Shown here piece by piece: positions 31,659-41,661 of a stretch of DNA of 57,885 nucleotides. Position 1 is the stretch's first letter; every line of letters begins with the position of its first letter. The notes beneath the pieces are model-generated. The model was not told the DNA's origin. It searched no databases and was given only the letters and a program-made list of their open reading frames with translations. The translations under genes and the position numbers were made by a program. Source of the stretch: Gammaproteobacteria bacterium (GTDB lineage: Bacteria > Pseudomonadota > Gammaproteobacteria > Steroidobacterales > Woeseiaceae); assembly GCA_018699395.1 (NCBI GenBank), contig JABIQN010000047.1, forward strand, positions 1 to 57,885. The letters are read 5' to 3'.

Positions 31659-32744
31659 TTGTCGGATTTGATTCTAAAAACGCAGCCAGAAAAAATATGT
31701 GTCATTCGCCTTTCCGCGATCGGTGATACGTGTCATGCACTGGCCGTTGTGCGCCGTATTCAGGATAACTGGCCAAGCGCAAGTATCACATGGATTATCG
31801 GTAAGACAGAAGCTCAACTCATGGCGAATATCCCGGATATCGAGTTTATCATCTTCGATAAATCCAAGGGGTGGGGGGCATATAAGGACGTTCGCAATAA
31901 ACTGGGTGGAGAAACCTTCGATATTGCGCTGTGTATGCATTCATCGATGCGTGTTAATTTCCTCTACCCGATTATTCGAACGCCAATTCGCCTCGGGTTT
32001 GATCGTAAGCGCGCAAAAGACTTTCAATGGCTGTTTACAAGTCGTCGCATTGAAGCCACTCATGGTGAACATGTGTTGGAAGCCATGATGTCATTTGCAT
32101 CTACCATTGGGGCCACACCTAAGCCAATCCGCTGGGACATACCACTTGGTAATGATGAGCGGGAATTTTCCACCAACTTTCAGAGCCCCAATAAGCCGCT
32201 TGTCGTCATTAGTCCTTGCAGCAGCAATCGAAGTAGAAACTTTCGAAACTGGAGTGTCGAAAACTACGCGAAAACGATTGAGCATCTCAACAGGAAAAAA
32301 TGCCGAGTAATATTGACCGGTGGAACAAGTGACCTCGAGATCGAGTATGGAGCAGCACTTTCGAAAAATGCTATGGCTGAGAATTTGGTCGACAAGACAT
32401 CGCTCAAGCAGCTTGCCGCACTGATTGCAGCTGCGGATTTGTTAATTTGCCCGGATTCGGGTCCAGCGCACATGGCGACGGCCTTCAGCACTCCCGTGCT
32501 CGGCTTATATGCCACGTCCAATCCTGAGCGCACCGGACCGTTTACCTCGCGTGAACTTACCGTCAATCGCTATCCTGATGCTGCACAAAAGTACTTGGGG
32601 AAACCCGTCGAGCAGCTACATTGGGGGCAACGAATTCGTCATCCGGATGCGATGGCACTTATCACTGCTAAAGAAGTCATGGGAAAGATCGATGCGTTTT
32701 TCGATCTGGAGTCCGGCGTCGCCGGTTATGACATACACAAATAG
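31659..32744 (+). CDS. Glycosyltransferase family 9 (heptosyltransferase-like)
   Basis: ICVIRLSAIGDTCHALAVVRRIQDNWP, DSGPAHMATAFSTPVLGLYATSNPERTGPF. Confidence 0.92.
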   Translation: MSDLILKTQPEKICVIRLSAIGDTCHALAVVRRIQDNWPSASITWIIGKTEAQLMANIPDIEFIIFDKSKGWGAYKDVRNKLGGETFDIALCMHSSMRVNFLYPIIRTPIRLGFDRKRAKDFQWLFTSRRIEATHGEHVLEAMMSFASTIGATPKPIRWDIPLGNDEREFSTNFQSPNKPLVVISPCSSNRSRNFRNWSVENYAKTIEHLNRKKCRVILTGGTSDLEIEYGAALSKNAMAENLVDKTSLKQLAALIAAADLLICPDSGPAHMATAFSTPVLGLYATSNPERTGPFTSRELTVNRYPDAAQKYLGKPVEQLHWGQRIRHPDAMALITAKEVMGKIDAFFDLESGVAGYDIHK

Positions 32745-32745
32745 C

Positions 32746-32979
32746 CTATTCGTCGTCGCTCAGAATTTCGTATAGCGCGCCGCAGTATGGACACTTCGCT
32801 TCACCGGTCGCCTCAATCGGCAGGTAGACCTTGGGATGTGAATTCCACAAATACATACCGGGCATCGGACAGCTCAAAGGCAATTCCCTCGCTCGCACTC
32901 CATATTTATTCTGGGCATTCGCCGGAATCAGTTTCTGATCAATCGTGCCTATTCTTACCGCCACAGCGCTCTCAGTCAT
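32746..32979 (-). CDS. Zinc-finger (CHCC-type) domain protein
   Basis: ELPLSCPMPGMYLWNSHPKVYLPIEATGEAKCPYCGALYEI; the track N-terminus looks over-extended. Confidence 0.85.
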   Translation of the reverse strand: MTESAVAVRIGTIDQKLIPANAQNKYGVRARELPLSCPMPGMYLWNSHPKVYLPIEATGEAKCPYCGALYEILSDDE

Positions 32980-33040
32980 CTCGTTGGTTGAAGTCCTAAT
33001 TATAAAGCATTGAATTGGTTCGCGGCCACGACAATGCGCT

Positions 33041-35908
33041 TTAACCCAGCCGTTGCTTCCAGATCGACTTGACGAAATTGCGCTCTTTAGTGAAGCGCCC
33101 GACATCGCACTGCGGCTTTTGCCCATCAAGGACAAGATAGTGGAGGTACAATCTGTAGTCTCTGTAAATATCTTGCAAACGCTCACCTATGTCCTCCGCG
33201 AGAATCTTTGCTGCGATCAACGCATCCAGCTGGCGAATGTTGTCAGAATAAGTAATAACCTCCGGATGCGAGCGTACCTCCTTAAGTACCAGGTATTGAA
33301 CCAAGAACTCAATGTCGCCTAGGCCGCCGCCTCCGTTTTTCAAATCGAACACCTTTTCGTCGCTGCAATCGAGCTCTTTACGCATTCGTTTTCGCATCAT
33401 GATCACGTCATCTCGGAGCTGGTCCCGGCGCACTCTGTCAGACAGTGTTTCTCGGCGAATGCGCTCGAACTCGTCTGCGATTTTGTCGCTGCCGGCCACG
33501 GCACGAGCTCGCAGAAGTGCCTGATGTTCCCAAGTCCAGGCGTTATCCTCCTGATAGCGCTCAAACGCATCTGTACTGCTCACAAGAAAGCCTGAACGTC
33601 CATCTGGCCTTAATCGAGTATCAATTTCATAAAGTTCGCCTGAGCCAGTTTGAGTCGTCAGGAAGTGCACCAGGCGACGCACGAGTCTTCCGAAAAACAT
33701 CATATTGTTAAGTGGCTTATCTCCGTCCGTCGTTTGTTGCTCACCTTTCGAGTCGTGCAGGAAAATGATATCGAGGTCGGAACCGTAAGACAGTTCGAGG
33801 CCACCCAATTTCCCGTAACCCGCAATACCGAAACCCGCGGTACGACGGGTGCCGTCCACGACATAGTGTGGCGTCCCATGACGCTCGATTAGGTCATTCC
33901 ATGCAACGCGCAGAGCTTCGTCCAGCACCACCTCGGCAAGCCAGGTCAGCGCATCACTGACCTTCATAATGGGCAGCTTGCCATTAAAGTCGGCAACAGC
34001 GATGCGAAACATCACCGCTCGCTGGAACTGAGCGATAGTCTGCATTTCGGCCTCACTGTCGGTGTTACCCGCGCCGCCAAGCCGCTGCTGAAGCTCGAGT
34101 GATAAATCCACCTTACTTACACTGGAGGAATGGATTCTCGGATCCAGCAACTCATCAAGCAGAACTGGGTAGCGCGCAATTTGTCCAGCGACATACTGGC
34201 TTCGGGCACAAAGGTCTACCAGTCGTGACAACGCATTTTGATTTTCATTCAATAGCGCGAGATAGGCACTGCGACGTAGGATATTCTCGGTGACTGCCAG
34301 TGTTCGTGACAACGCTACAATCGGGCGCTTTGACTCCAAGATTCGCTCAATCAGAATGGGAAGGAAGCGCTGTAATCGTCCACCTGATACTGAGTCGACT
34401 TGTTGCACTGCTGATGATGATGCAAACGCGACGATCCCAGTTGCCAGTTCGTCCGCAAATTTGGAGTCTAGTGCTTTACTCCAGTCACTTGCCGACGCGC
34501 TCGTATTCCAGAGTCGTCCGAAGACTTGCCATTTTGGATTCTCGTCACTACGGCCACGAAATGCGACGGCGTTAAACTGCGCTGATATCGCATGACGATG
34601 TCGGTCAAGCTCGACAATGAGCGCATCCCAGGATTCCGAACGTGTCGCTAGGCATAATCTTGCTCGATCTATATCGTTGGCTGGTAACTCATGCGCTTGC
34701 TCATCACGAATCGCCTGAATGAAGTTCTCGAGTCGACGTAGGTACCTGTACGAATTGAGGATTTCGTCGGCGTCTGGCTGGCTGATGCCTCGCTCGCTCA
34801 CCAGCAATGGCAACACTTTCTGAAATTCGCAGCCCTGCAACTGCGGCTCACTACCGCCTCGAACGAGTTGCAAGGCCTGCACTATGAATTCCGCTTCGCG
34901 AATACCACCCGGACCCAGCTTGACGTTGTCCTGGAGCTCACGCCGTCGAACCTCGGCGGTAATCATGTCCTGCATCTCTCGCACAAATTCGAATACGCCA
35001 TAGTCCAGATAACGCCTGTACACGAAGGGCCTGATCATATTGTCGTTGAGTTCGGCGGCAATCTTCTCTGGCGGCTGTGTACCAACGACTCTCGCTTTCA
35101 CGTAGGCATAGCGCTCCCAATCGCGGCCATGCTTAAGCAGATAAGACTCGAGTGCGGCGAAACTCACAACCGGTGGCCCGCTATCTCCGAAAGGCCGCAA
35201 TCTAGTATCAACTCGAAATACGAAGCCATCGACAGTGACTTCGTCTAGTAGTGCGATGACCTGACGTGATAGTCGCGTGAAGTATTCCTGCGCGCTCTGC
35301 ATCCGTGCGCCGTCAGTCTGACCGTCCTCAGTGAAGCAAAATATGATATCAATATCGGATGAGAAATTCAGCTCGCGCCCACCGAGCTTACCCATGCCGA
35401 GAACGACCATCGGCACGATCTCACCGGTAGCGCTTCGAACGCGGCCGAATCTTGGCATTAGTTGTTTTTCTGCGTAGCGCATCGCAGCATCGAGAAGCCG
35501 ATCTGCCAGCAGCGACAGTTGTTGTAACGTTTCGTCCAGATCCGCCTGACCCTGAATTTCCCGCCATAAAATTCGCAGCAGGGAGCGGTTTCGATATCGC
35601 CGCAATTCTGATTTGACCACTGCGGCGTCCGCATCGCTTGATGCGATGTTCAGAACGAAATTATCTAGCCCTACATCAATAGCAGGCCTCGAAAATGACG
35701 CCACGTTATTCGCGAACCACTGCGCTTCGCGCAGCACTACTTTGGCGGCGAACTCGCTACAGGCGACCAATCGAGAAACCGAAGCGACAATCTCATCCGG
35801 GAGAACGATGTCATGCTCGGCAAACTTTTCGAACCAAAGTGACACTGCTGGCTGCAGCACCTCCGGCAAGTTACTAATATTTGGTACTGTATCCGTCCCC
35901 ATGCTCAC
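33041..35908 (-). CDS. glnE: Bifunctional glutamine synthetase adenylyltransferase/deadenylase
   Basis: Two nucleotidyltransferase halves: GMGKLGGRELNFSSDIDIIF and GYGKLGGLELSYGSDLDIIFLHD. Confidence 0.97.
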   Translation of the reverse strand: MSMGTDTVPNISNLPEVLQPAVSLWFEKFAEHDIVLPDEIVASVSRLVACSEFAAKVVLREAQWFANNVASFSRPAIDVGLDNFVLNIASSDADAAVVKSELRRYRNRSLLRILWREIQGQADLDETLQQLSLLADRLLDAAMRYAEKQLMPRFGRVRSATGEIVPMVVLGMGKLGGRELNFSSDIDIIFCFTEDGQTDGARMQSAQEYFTRLSRQVIALLDEVTVDGFVFRVDTRLRPFGDSGPPVVSFAALESYLLKHGRDWERYAYVKARVVGTQPPEKIAAELNDNMIRPFVYRRYLDYGVFEFVREMQDMITAEVRRRELQDNVKLGPGGIREAEFIVQALQLVRGGSEPQLQGCEFQKVLPLLVSERGISQPDADEILNSYRYLRRLENFIQAIRDEQAHELPANDIDRARLCLATRSESWDALIVELDRHRHAISAQFNAVAFRGRSDENPKWQVFGRLWNTSASASDWSKALDSKFADELATGIVAFASSSAVQQVDSVSGGRLQRFLPILIERILESKRPIVALSRTLAVTENILRRSAYLALLNENQNALSRLVDLCARSQYVAGQIARYPVLLDELLDPRIHSSSVSKVDLSLELQQRLGGAGNTDSEAEMQTIAQFQRAVMFRIAVADFNGKLPIMKVSDALTWLAEVVLDEALRVAWNDLIERHGTPHYVVDGTRRTAGFGIAGYGKLGGLELSYGSDLDIIFLHDSKGEQQTTDGDKPLNNMMFFGRLVRRLVHFLTTQTGSGELYEIDTRLRPDGRSGFLVSSTDAFERYQEDNAWTWEHQALLRARAVAGSDKIADEFERIRRETLSDRVRRDQLRDDVIMMRKRMRKELDCSDEKVFDLKNGGGGLGDIEFLVQYLVLKEVRSHPEVITYSDNIRQLDALIAAKILAEDIGERLQDIYRDYRLYLHYLVLDGQKPQCDVGRFTKERNFVKSIWKQRLG

Positions 35909-36037
35909 AGTCTAACCAACCGAGTCCCGCACCGACACTGTTACGATCACCGCGTATCTCTCGCAGTATCACCTAATGATCGACAAGTACCTTCTTATTT
36001 TAAATCAGAAATTTACGTGCATCTTTGATGCGCTGGA

Positions 36038-36991
36038 TCACAAACTTTCCAGCCAGTCATTATCTGAGCCTTCATTAACGCCTTCGAACAATGGCGTACT
36101 CAAATAACGCTCACCGGTATCCGGCAGCATCGCCAGAATCACGGATCCCTTCGGAGCCTTCTCTGCTGTAGCTAAAGCGGCGGCTAAAGTTGCCCCCGAC
36201 GAAATCCCGGTGAAAATGCCTTCTCGGGCCGCCAACTCACGCGAAACTTCGATTGCGCGCTCATCCGTTACAGTTAAAAGATCATCATAAATTTCCCGAT
36301 TCAAAACCTTCGGAATGAAGTCCGGCGTCCAGCCCTGGATTTTGTGCGGCGCCCAATCAGCGCCGGAGAGTAGCGACGCAGCCTCTGGTTCGACTGCCAC
36401 TATTTCGATGTCCGGGCGGGCCGCTTTCAGAACCTCACCGGCACCGGTCATCGTGCCGCCGGTTCCGTAGCCGGTCACCCAATAGTCGAGTCGCCCACCC
36501 GCAAAGTCTCGTAATATTTCGGGAGCGGTGGTCTGTCGGTGGTACTCCGGATTTGCTTCGTTTTCGAACTGGCGGGCAAGAAACCAGCCATGTTTTTTGG
36601 CAAGTTCTTCTGCTTTTCTTACCATTCCCGTACCGCGCTCCGCCGCTGGTGTGAGAATGACCTTTGCACCCATGCCACGCATGATTTTGCGTCGTTCGAC
36701 AGAGAATGAATCCGACATCGTCGCAACAAACTGGTGTCCCTTAACGGCGCAGACCATTGCAAGTGCGATGCCAGTATTTCCGGATGTTGCTTCGACCACC
36801 GTTTGGCCCGGCTTTAAGGTACCGCGCCTTTCGGCATCATTTATGATTGCGAACGCTAGGCGATCCTTGACCGATGCCAATGGGTTAAATGACTCAACCT
36901 TCACATACATGTCGACGTGGTCTGGACCCATCCGATTGAGGCGTACAATAGGTGTGTTTCCAATTGTTTCCAAAATGCTGTTGTAGATCAT
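36038..36991 (-). CDS. cysM: Cysteine synthase B (O-acetylserine sulfhydrylase)
   Basis: IGNTPIVRLNRM, ESFNPLASVKDRLA, EATSGNTGIALAMV. Confidence 0.94.
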   Translation of the reverse strand: MIYNSILETIGNTPIVRLNRMGPDHVDMYVKVESFNPLASVKDRLAFAIINDAERRGTLKPGQTVVEATSGNTGIALAMVCAVKGHQFVATMSDSFSVERRKIMRGMGAKVILTPAAERGTGMVRKAEELAKKHGWFLARQFENEANPEYHRQTTAPEILRDFAGGRLDYWVTGYGTGGTMTGAGEVLKAARPDIEIVAVEPEAASLLSGADWAPHKIQGWTPDFIPKVLNREIYDDLLTVTDERAIEVSRELAAREGIFTGISSGATLAAALATAEKAPKGSVILAMLPDTGERYLSTPLFEGVNEGSDNDWLESL

Positions 36992-36995
36992 TTTC

Positions 36996-38426
36996 TTAGC
37001 CTTTTTGAGTGATCATGTAGTCAGGGTTAGTATATTTTACGGGCATGTATCGGTCATCCCCCACCTCTGCAATTCCATACGCAGCGACTTCACCAACAAT
37101 GAGTATGGCGGGAGCCACAATCCGATGTGCCTCGGCCAGGAGCGTCAACTGCCCCAGTGTTCCACGGATAACCCGCTGCTCGGGCGTAGCACCCTTTTCG
37201 ATGAAGGCCACAGGGGTAGCCGCAGAACGACCGTTTTCGATCAGATTATTCATGAGGTCTGACAGACGTTTGACGGACATATAGAAAGCGAGCGTCTGTT
37301 TATCTCGGGCGAGAGATGCCCAATCGAGATTATCGATCGAGTCTTTGCCATGTGCGGTTACAAAAGCGACGGACTGAGACACGTTACGATGCGTCAAAGG
37401 AATACCCGCGGACGCTGCACAACCAGCCGCAGCAGTAATCCCTGGAACAACCTGGCATTTCAAATTTTCTTTTGATAGTGCCGCGATCTCTTCGCCCCCT
37501 CGACCAAAAATAAAAGGGTCACCACCCTTTAAACGGCAAACCCTTTTTCCAGAACTAACCAGCTCCACCAATAGAGCATTGATCTGTTCTTGAGAATTAG
37601 CAGTGCAGCCCGGGGATTTACCAACCGAAATCAGATCCGCGTCGCGTCTGGCCAAGTCCAGCACTTGGCCTGAAACCAGCCTATCGTGAACAATCACATC
37701 GGCCGTTTGCATAATCTGTAGTGCGCGCAAGGTTAAGAGGCCAGGATCTCCAGGGCCGGCACCGACGAGCCAGGCTTCACCATCCTGTTGGACGCTTGAA
37801 TCTTCAAGTAACGCTGACATCGCGATTTCAGCGGCGGTGATATCACCCGCTATAGCCAGCTGGGCTGATGGGCCCTCAAATACCGCTTCCCAGAAGCGTC
37901 GTCGGGCAAGAACATCACCCAGGTGTTTGCCGACTCGTCCGCGCCAGTCTCGCGCCAATGCGGCGAGCCGCGAAATTCCGTTTGGCAGCATCGTTTCAAT
38001 TTGACCACGTAGTTTTCGCACAAGCACTGGCGCCGCACCGCCCGAACTTATAGCAACGATGACTGGACTGCGATCGACAATTGCCGGCGTGATGTAACTG
38101 CAATTGGCCACGCTATCCACGCCGTTACAAAAGATACCAGCGCTGCACGCGCTCTTGAACACAGACGCCTCAACTGCGGCATTTCCGGTAGCGCTAACGA
38201 CCAGCCAATTACCAAGAACATCAGACGATCGAAACTTGCGCTTGGCCAGTCGGTGGCCTTTTTCGACTGCAAGGTCAGACAGCGGTCCACTGATATTTGG
38301 CGCTATAATCGTAAGGGTAGCACTGGCCTTACTGAGTAATCGCGCTTTCCGAAGGGCGATATCACCACCGCCTACGATCAGGCAAGGGCGATTTCGAATA
38401 TCAAGAAAGGCAGGAAAATAGTCCAC
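36996..38426 (-). CDS. cysG: Siroheme synthase
   Basis: MDYFPAFLDIRNRPCLIVGGGDIALRKARLL plus SUMT domain VGAGPGDPGLLTLRALQIMQTADVIVHDRLV. Confidence 0.97.
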   Translation of the reverse strand: MDYFPAFLDIRNRPCLIVGGGDIALRKARLLSKASATLTIIAPNISGPLSDLAVEKGHRLAKRKFRSSDVLGNWLVVSATGNAAVEASVFKSACSAGIFCNGVDSVANCSYITPAIVDRSPVIVAISSGGAAPVLVRKLRGQIETMLPNGISRLAALARDWRGRVGKHLGDVLARRRFWEAVFEGPSAQLAIAGDITAAEIAMSALLEDSSVQQDGEAWLVGAGPGDPGLLTLRALQIMQTADVIVHDRLVSGQVLDLARRDADLISVGKSPGCTANSQEQINALLVELVSSGKRVCRLKGGDPFIFGRGGEEIAALSKENLKCQVVPGITAAAGCAASAGIPLTHRNVSQSVAFVTAHGKDSIDNLDWASLARDKQTLAFYMSVKRLSDLMNNLIENGRSAATPVAFIEKGATPEQRVIRGTLGQLTLLAEAHRIVAPAILIVGEVAAYGIAEVGDDRYMPVKYTNPDYMITQKG

Positions 38427-38599
38427 TGGGTTATCCGCAAATGACGGTCAGTCACTATATCCGGAGCATGGATAGTCCAAAAGACGGGCTGTTTCTGCCT
38501 ATATAGCATATAGTTATATGAATCCACCATGTCCGACTCAGGATTTGAAGTTGAACGGATTAATGCTGGTTACACAAAGAACGACTGAGAAAGGTACGT

Positions 38600-39598
38600 A
38601 TGAAACTGCAACAACTTAAATACTTGCTCGCTATTGTCGATAACGGCTTGAACATCACCGCTGCCGCGGAGCGAATGTACACCAGCCAACCTGGTGTCAG
38701 TAAGCAACTCAAGCTGCTTGAAGAAGAGCTCGGTATGCAGTTGTTCACTCGTAAAGGCAAGAGCCTCGGCGACATCACAGTAGGCGGCCTTCAAGTTATT
38801 GACCGCGCCCGCATCATCATGCGCGAGGTTGATAATATCCGCAGTCTCGCGTCGGACTATTATCAAGAAGCGGAAGGCTCGCTGTCGATCGCGACCACCC
38901 ATACTCAAGCCCGCTATGTGCTGCCCCAGATAGTCACCGAATTTCGCAAGCGTTTTCCCAAGGTGAGTTTGAACTTACACCAGGGCACGTCGGAACAAAT
39001 CGCAGACATGGTCGCGGCGAACGATATCGACTTTGCTATTGCGACTGGATCAAACGACCTGTTCGAAAATCTGCTGTTGGTGCCGAGCTATCGCTGGGAC
39101 CGATCCATTGTTGTGCCAAAAGGTCACGCACTTACGAAGCTTGACCGCAAGATAACATTGCAAGATCTTGCCGAGGTTCCGCTAGTCACGTATGTATTTA
39201 GCTTCGGTGGCGAGTCGTCCCTCAAACGCGCGTTCGCTGACGAAGGACTGAAGCCCGATGTGGTATTCACGGCCCGCGATGCAGATGTCATCAAGACATA
39301 TGTTCGCATGGGGATGGGTGTTGGAATAGTCGCCAGTATGGCGGCCGACTGTGCTGATAAAGAAGGCCTTCAGGTTATTGATGCCGAGGGTCTGTTCCCT
39401 CGCAGCACAACCTGGATTGGCTATCGGAAGAACGCTGTCCTGCGTCGCTATATGTTCGAATTCCTGCAGCTGGTCGCACCACATGTATCATCTCAGCAGC
39501 TCGACGACATTCGACGCGCGACGTCGCAGGAGGATATCGACGTTTTATTCGATGCATCGGAACTGCCCCTACGCGGCGGCTGTGATGAACCATTGTGA
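38600..39598 (+). CDS. cysB: LysR-type cysteine regulon regulator CysB
   Basis: MKLQQLKYLLAIVDNGLNITAAAERMYTSQPGVSKQLKLLEEELG. Confidence 0.95.
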   Translation: MKLQQLKYLLAIVDNGLNITAAAERMYTSQPGVSKQLKLLEEELGMQLFTRKGKSLGDITVGGLQVIDRARIIMREVDNIRSLASDYYQEAEGSLSIATTHTQARYVLPQIVTEFRKRFPKVSLNLHQGTSEQIADMVAANDIDFAIATGSNDLFENLLLVPSYRWDRSIVVPKGHALTKLDRKITLQDLAEVPLVTYVFSFGGESSLKRAFADEGLKPDVVFTARDADVIKTYVRMGMGVGIVASMAADCADKEGLQVIDAEGLFPRSTTWIGYRKNAVLRRYMFEFLQLVAPHVSSQQLDDIRRATSQEDIDVLFDASELPLRGGCDEPL

Positions 39599-39718
39599 CT
39601 CAACTACCAATGGATGAATCGCTCATTGAAATCGAGGCAACAGCCAGGAAAAGAAAGTAGTGGAAATACAAGACTCAGACGGAAAAGTTAGAGTCTATTA
39701 TTAGTTCTCTCCACGTTC

Positions 39719-39871
39719 TTATTTTACCTCGGACCTACCTAATTTCCATTTCTGAATATGATTGCCAACAATGCCGGAGAGGAAAATATTACCTTCATCA
39801 TTGACGTCGATTGCATGAAGCCAACTCACCTGGCCATATTGATTGCTCTGTGGCAATGATATTTCCTTAAC
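39719..39871 (-). pseudogene. C-terminal remnant of an NHL/six-bladed beta-propeller protein
   Basis: VKEISLPQSNQYGQVSWLHAIDVNDEGNIFLSGIVGNHIQKWKLGRSEVK*, a terminal propeller-blade pattern with no start codon. Confidence 0.45.
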
Positions 39872-39966
39872 TATTATTCGTTGGCATTACTGCCGATTGA
39901 GCGCCAAAACTGGAGCTCACGATGTGGTGGCCAGGCAAGGCTCTCAGCGCCAGAGTGGCTCGTTCT

Positions 39967-41661
39967 TCAGTTGTCATGAATATGTCTCCCCGCGGTTACT
40001 TCTCGAACGATACCAGCGCGTACCAGGAAATCACCAAAGTGCTCAGCATCGTTTCGCTCTGCCGCGAAACGAGCGAATAATGGATCTAATGCCTCCAGTA
40101 CCTCTGCCTCGTTCGCATTTTCAAGATACGGTGCGCCCAGACGCTCGCCAGCGAATCCCGCACCCAGAAATACCTTATATCGGCCCGGCCCTTTTCCCAC
40201 CAGGGCAATTTCCGCGATATATGGTCTAGCGCAGCCGTTAGCGCAGCCAGTCATGCGAATAGTAATCGGCTTATCAGTCAGTCCATACTGCTTCAAACCT
40301 GCGTCCAGTTTGTCAATTAGTGTGGGCAGATAGCGCTCACTTTCTGCCATAGCCAACCCGCACGTGGGGAATGCTACACAAGCCATTGAATTGAGGCGTA
40401 GCGGGGTCGCACGCTGACTGTTTTGAATGCCAAATTCCGACAGTATCTCAGCAATTCCTGCTTTTTCTGCTTCATCTACTTTGCTGATGATCAGGTTTTG
40501 ATTAGGCGTTAGCCGAAATTCAGTATTGTATCGCTCAGCTATCTTGCGCAGCCCGCTGAGAAGACGCCGTTCGCCAACGTCAACTATTCGTCCGTTCTCG
40601 ACGAATAAGCCATAGTGCCAAGCACCAACATCATCCCTGTGCCAGCCGTAGACGTCTCCATTTGCGACGAAAGCGAATTTTCTCGCCTCCTCGAATTTGA
40701 CTGCAGAGCGCCGCTCAACTTCACCACGAAACCACTCCACTCCACGATCATCGATCGTGTACTTGAGTCGGGCGTGTTTGCGATTTGTCCGATCGCCATA
40801 GTCGCGTTGCGTGGTAACTATAGCTTCAGCAACTGCGAGGATATCTTTCGGCGTTATAAATCCAAGCACATCACCCAGACGTGGGTAAGTGTTCGTTTCT
40901 CCATGCGTCATCCCCATACCGCCACCAACGCTAACGTTAAAACCAACGACGACACTATCCTCAACGATCGTAATGAATCCGAGGTCCTGTGCATAAACAT
41001 CCACGTCGTTTTGTGGTGGCACTACGAAGGCCGCTTTGAATTTTCGCGGCAAATAGGTATCCCCGTAAATTGGTTCGACCTCGTCTTTCGATGACTCCAC
41101 CTTCTTACTGTCCAACCAAATTTCATGGTAGGCGCGGCTCTTGGGCATCAGGTGCTCCGACAGCGACTCTGCATAGCGTTGTACTTGCCTATGAACCGCG
41201 GACAGTGCCGGTAATGGCGGCGACATGACGTTCCGGTTCACATCGCCGCAAGCAGCAATTGTGTCCAGTGTTGCGTGATTTATGTCTGCAACGGTTTGCT
41301 TAAGATCGCGCTTAATAACCCCGTGATACTGAATTGCTTGTCGAGTTGTCAGACGTACGGTCTGGTTCGCATAATCTGTGGCGATGCGATCCACACCAAG
41401 CCACTGCGCGCTCGTAAGAAGGCCTCCTGGGATTCGGGCGCGGATCATGAAACTGTAGGCCGGCTCAAGCTTTTGTCGTGTTCGCTCACTTCGAATATCA
41501 CGATCATCCTGTTGGTAAATGCCATGGAATTTCGATAATTGCGTATCGGGCGGAGATATCGCGCCGGTCAATGGGTCAACCAAACCTTCAGCAATCGAGC
41601 CGCGTAAATGCCGACTGGCTGCCTTGATGATTTCGACTTCTGTTAGTTCGTTGCCACTCAT
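39967..41661 (-). CDS. cysI: Sulfite reductase (NADPH) hemoprotein beta-component
   Basis: FMIRARIPGGLLTSAQWLGVDRIA, TRQAIQYHGVIK, MTGCANGCARPYIAEIALVGKGPGRY. Confidence 0.97.
   Translation of the reverse strand: MSGNELTEVEIIKAASRHLRGSIAEGLVDPLTGAISPPDTQLSKFHGIYQQDDRDIRSERTRQKLEPAYSFMIRARIPGGLLTSAQWLGVDRIATDYANQTVRLTTRQAIQYHGVIKRDLKQTVADINHATLDTIAACGDVNRNVMSPPLPALSAVHRQVQRYAESLSEHLMPKSRAYHEIWLDSKKVESSKDEVEPIYGDTYLPRKFKAAFVVPPQNDVDVYAQDLGFITIVEDSVVVGFNVSVGGGMGMTHGETNTYPRLGDVLGFITPKDILAVAEAIVTTQRDYGDRTNRKHARLKYTIDDRGVEWFRGEVERRSAVKFEEARKFAFVANGDVYGWHRDDVGAWHYGLFVENGRIVDVGERRLLSGLRKIAERYNTEFRLTPNQNLIISKVDEAEKAGIAEILSEFGIQNSQRATPLRLNSMACVAFPTCGLAMAESERYLPTLIDKLDAGLKQYGLTDKPITIRMTGCANGCARPYIAEIALVGKGPGRYKVFLGAGFAGERLGAPYLENANEAEVLEALDPLFARFAAERNDAEHFGDFLVRAGIVREVTAGRHIHDN

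Noticed and set aside
40615-41094. 159-aa plus-strand ORF
   Set aside because: Antisense to cysI, which has strong family motifs.
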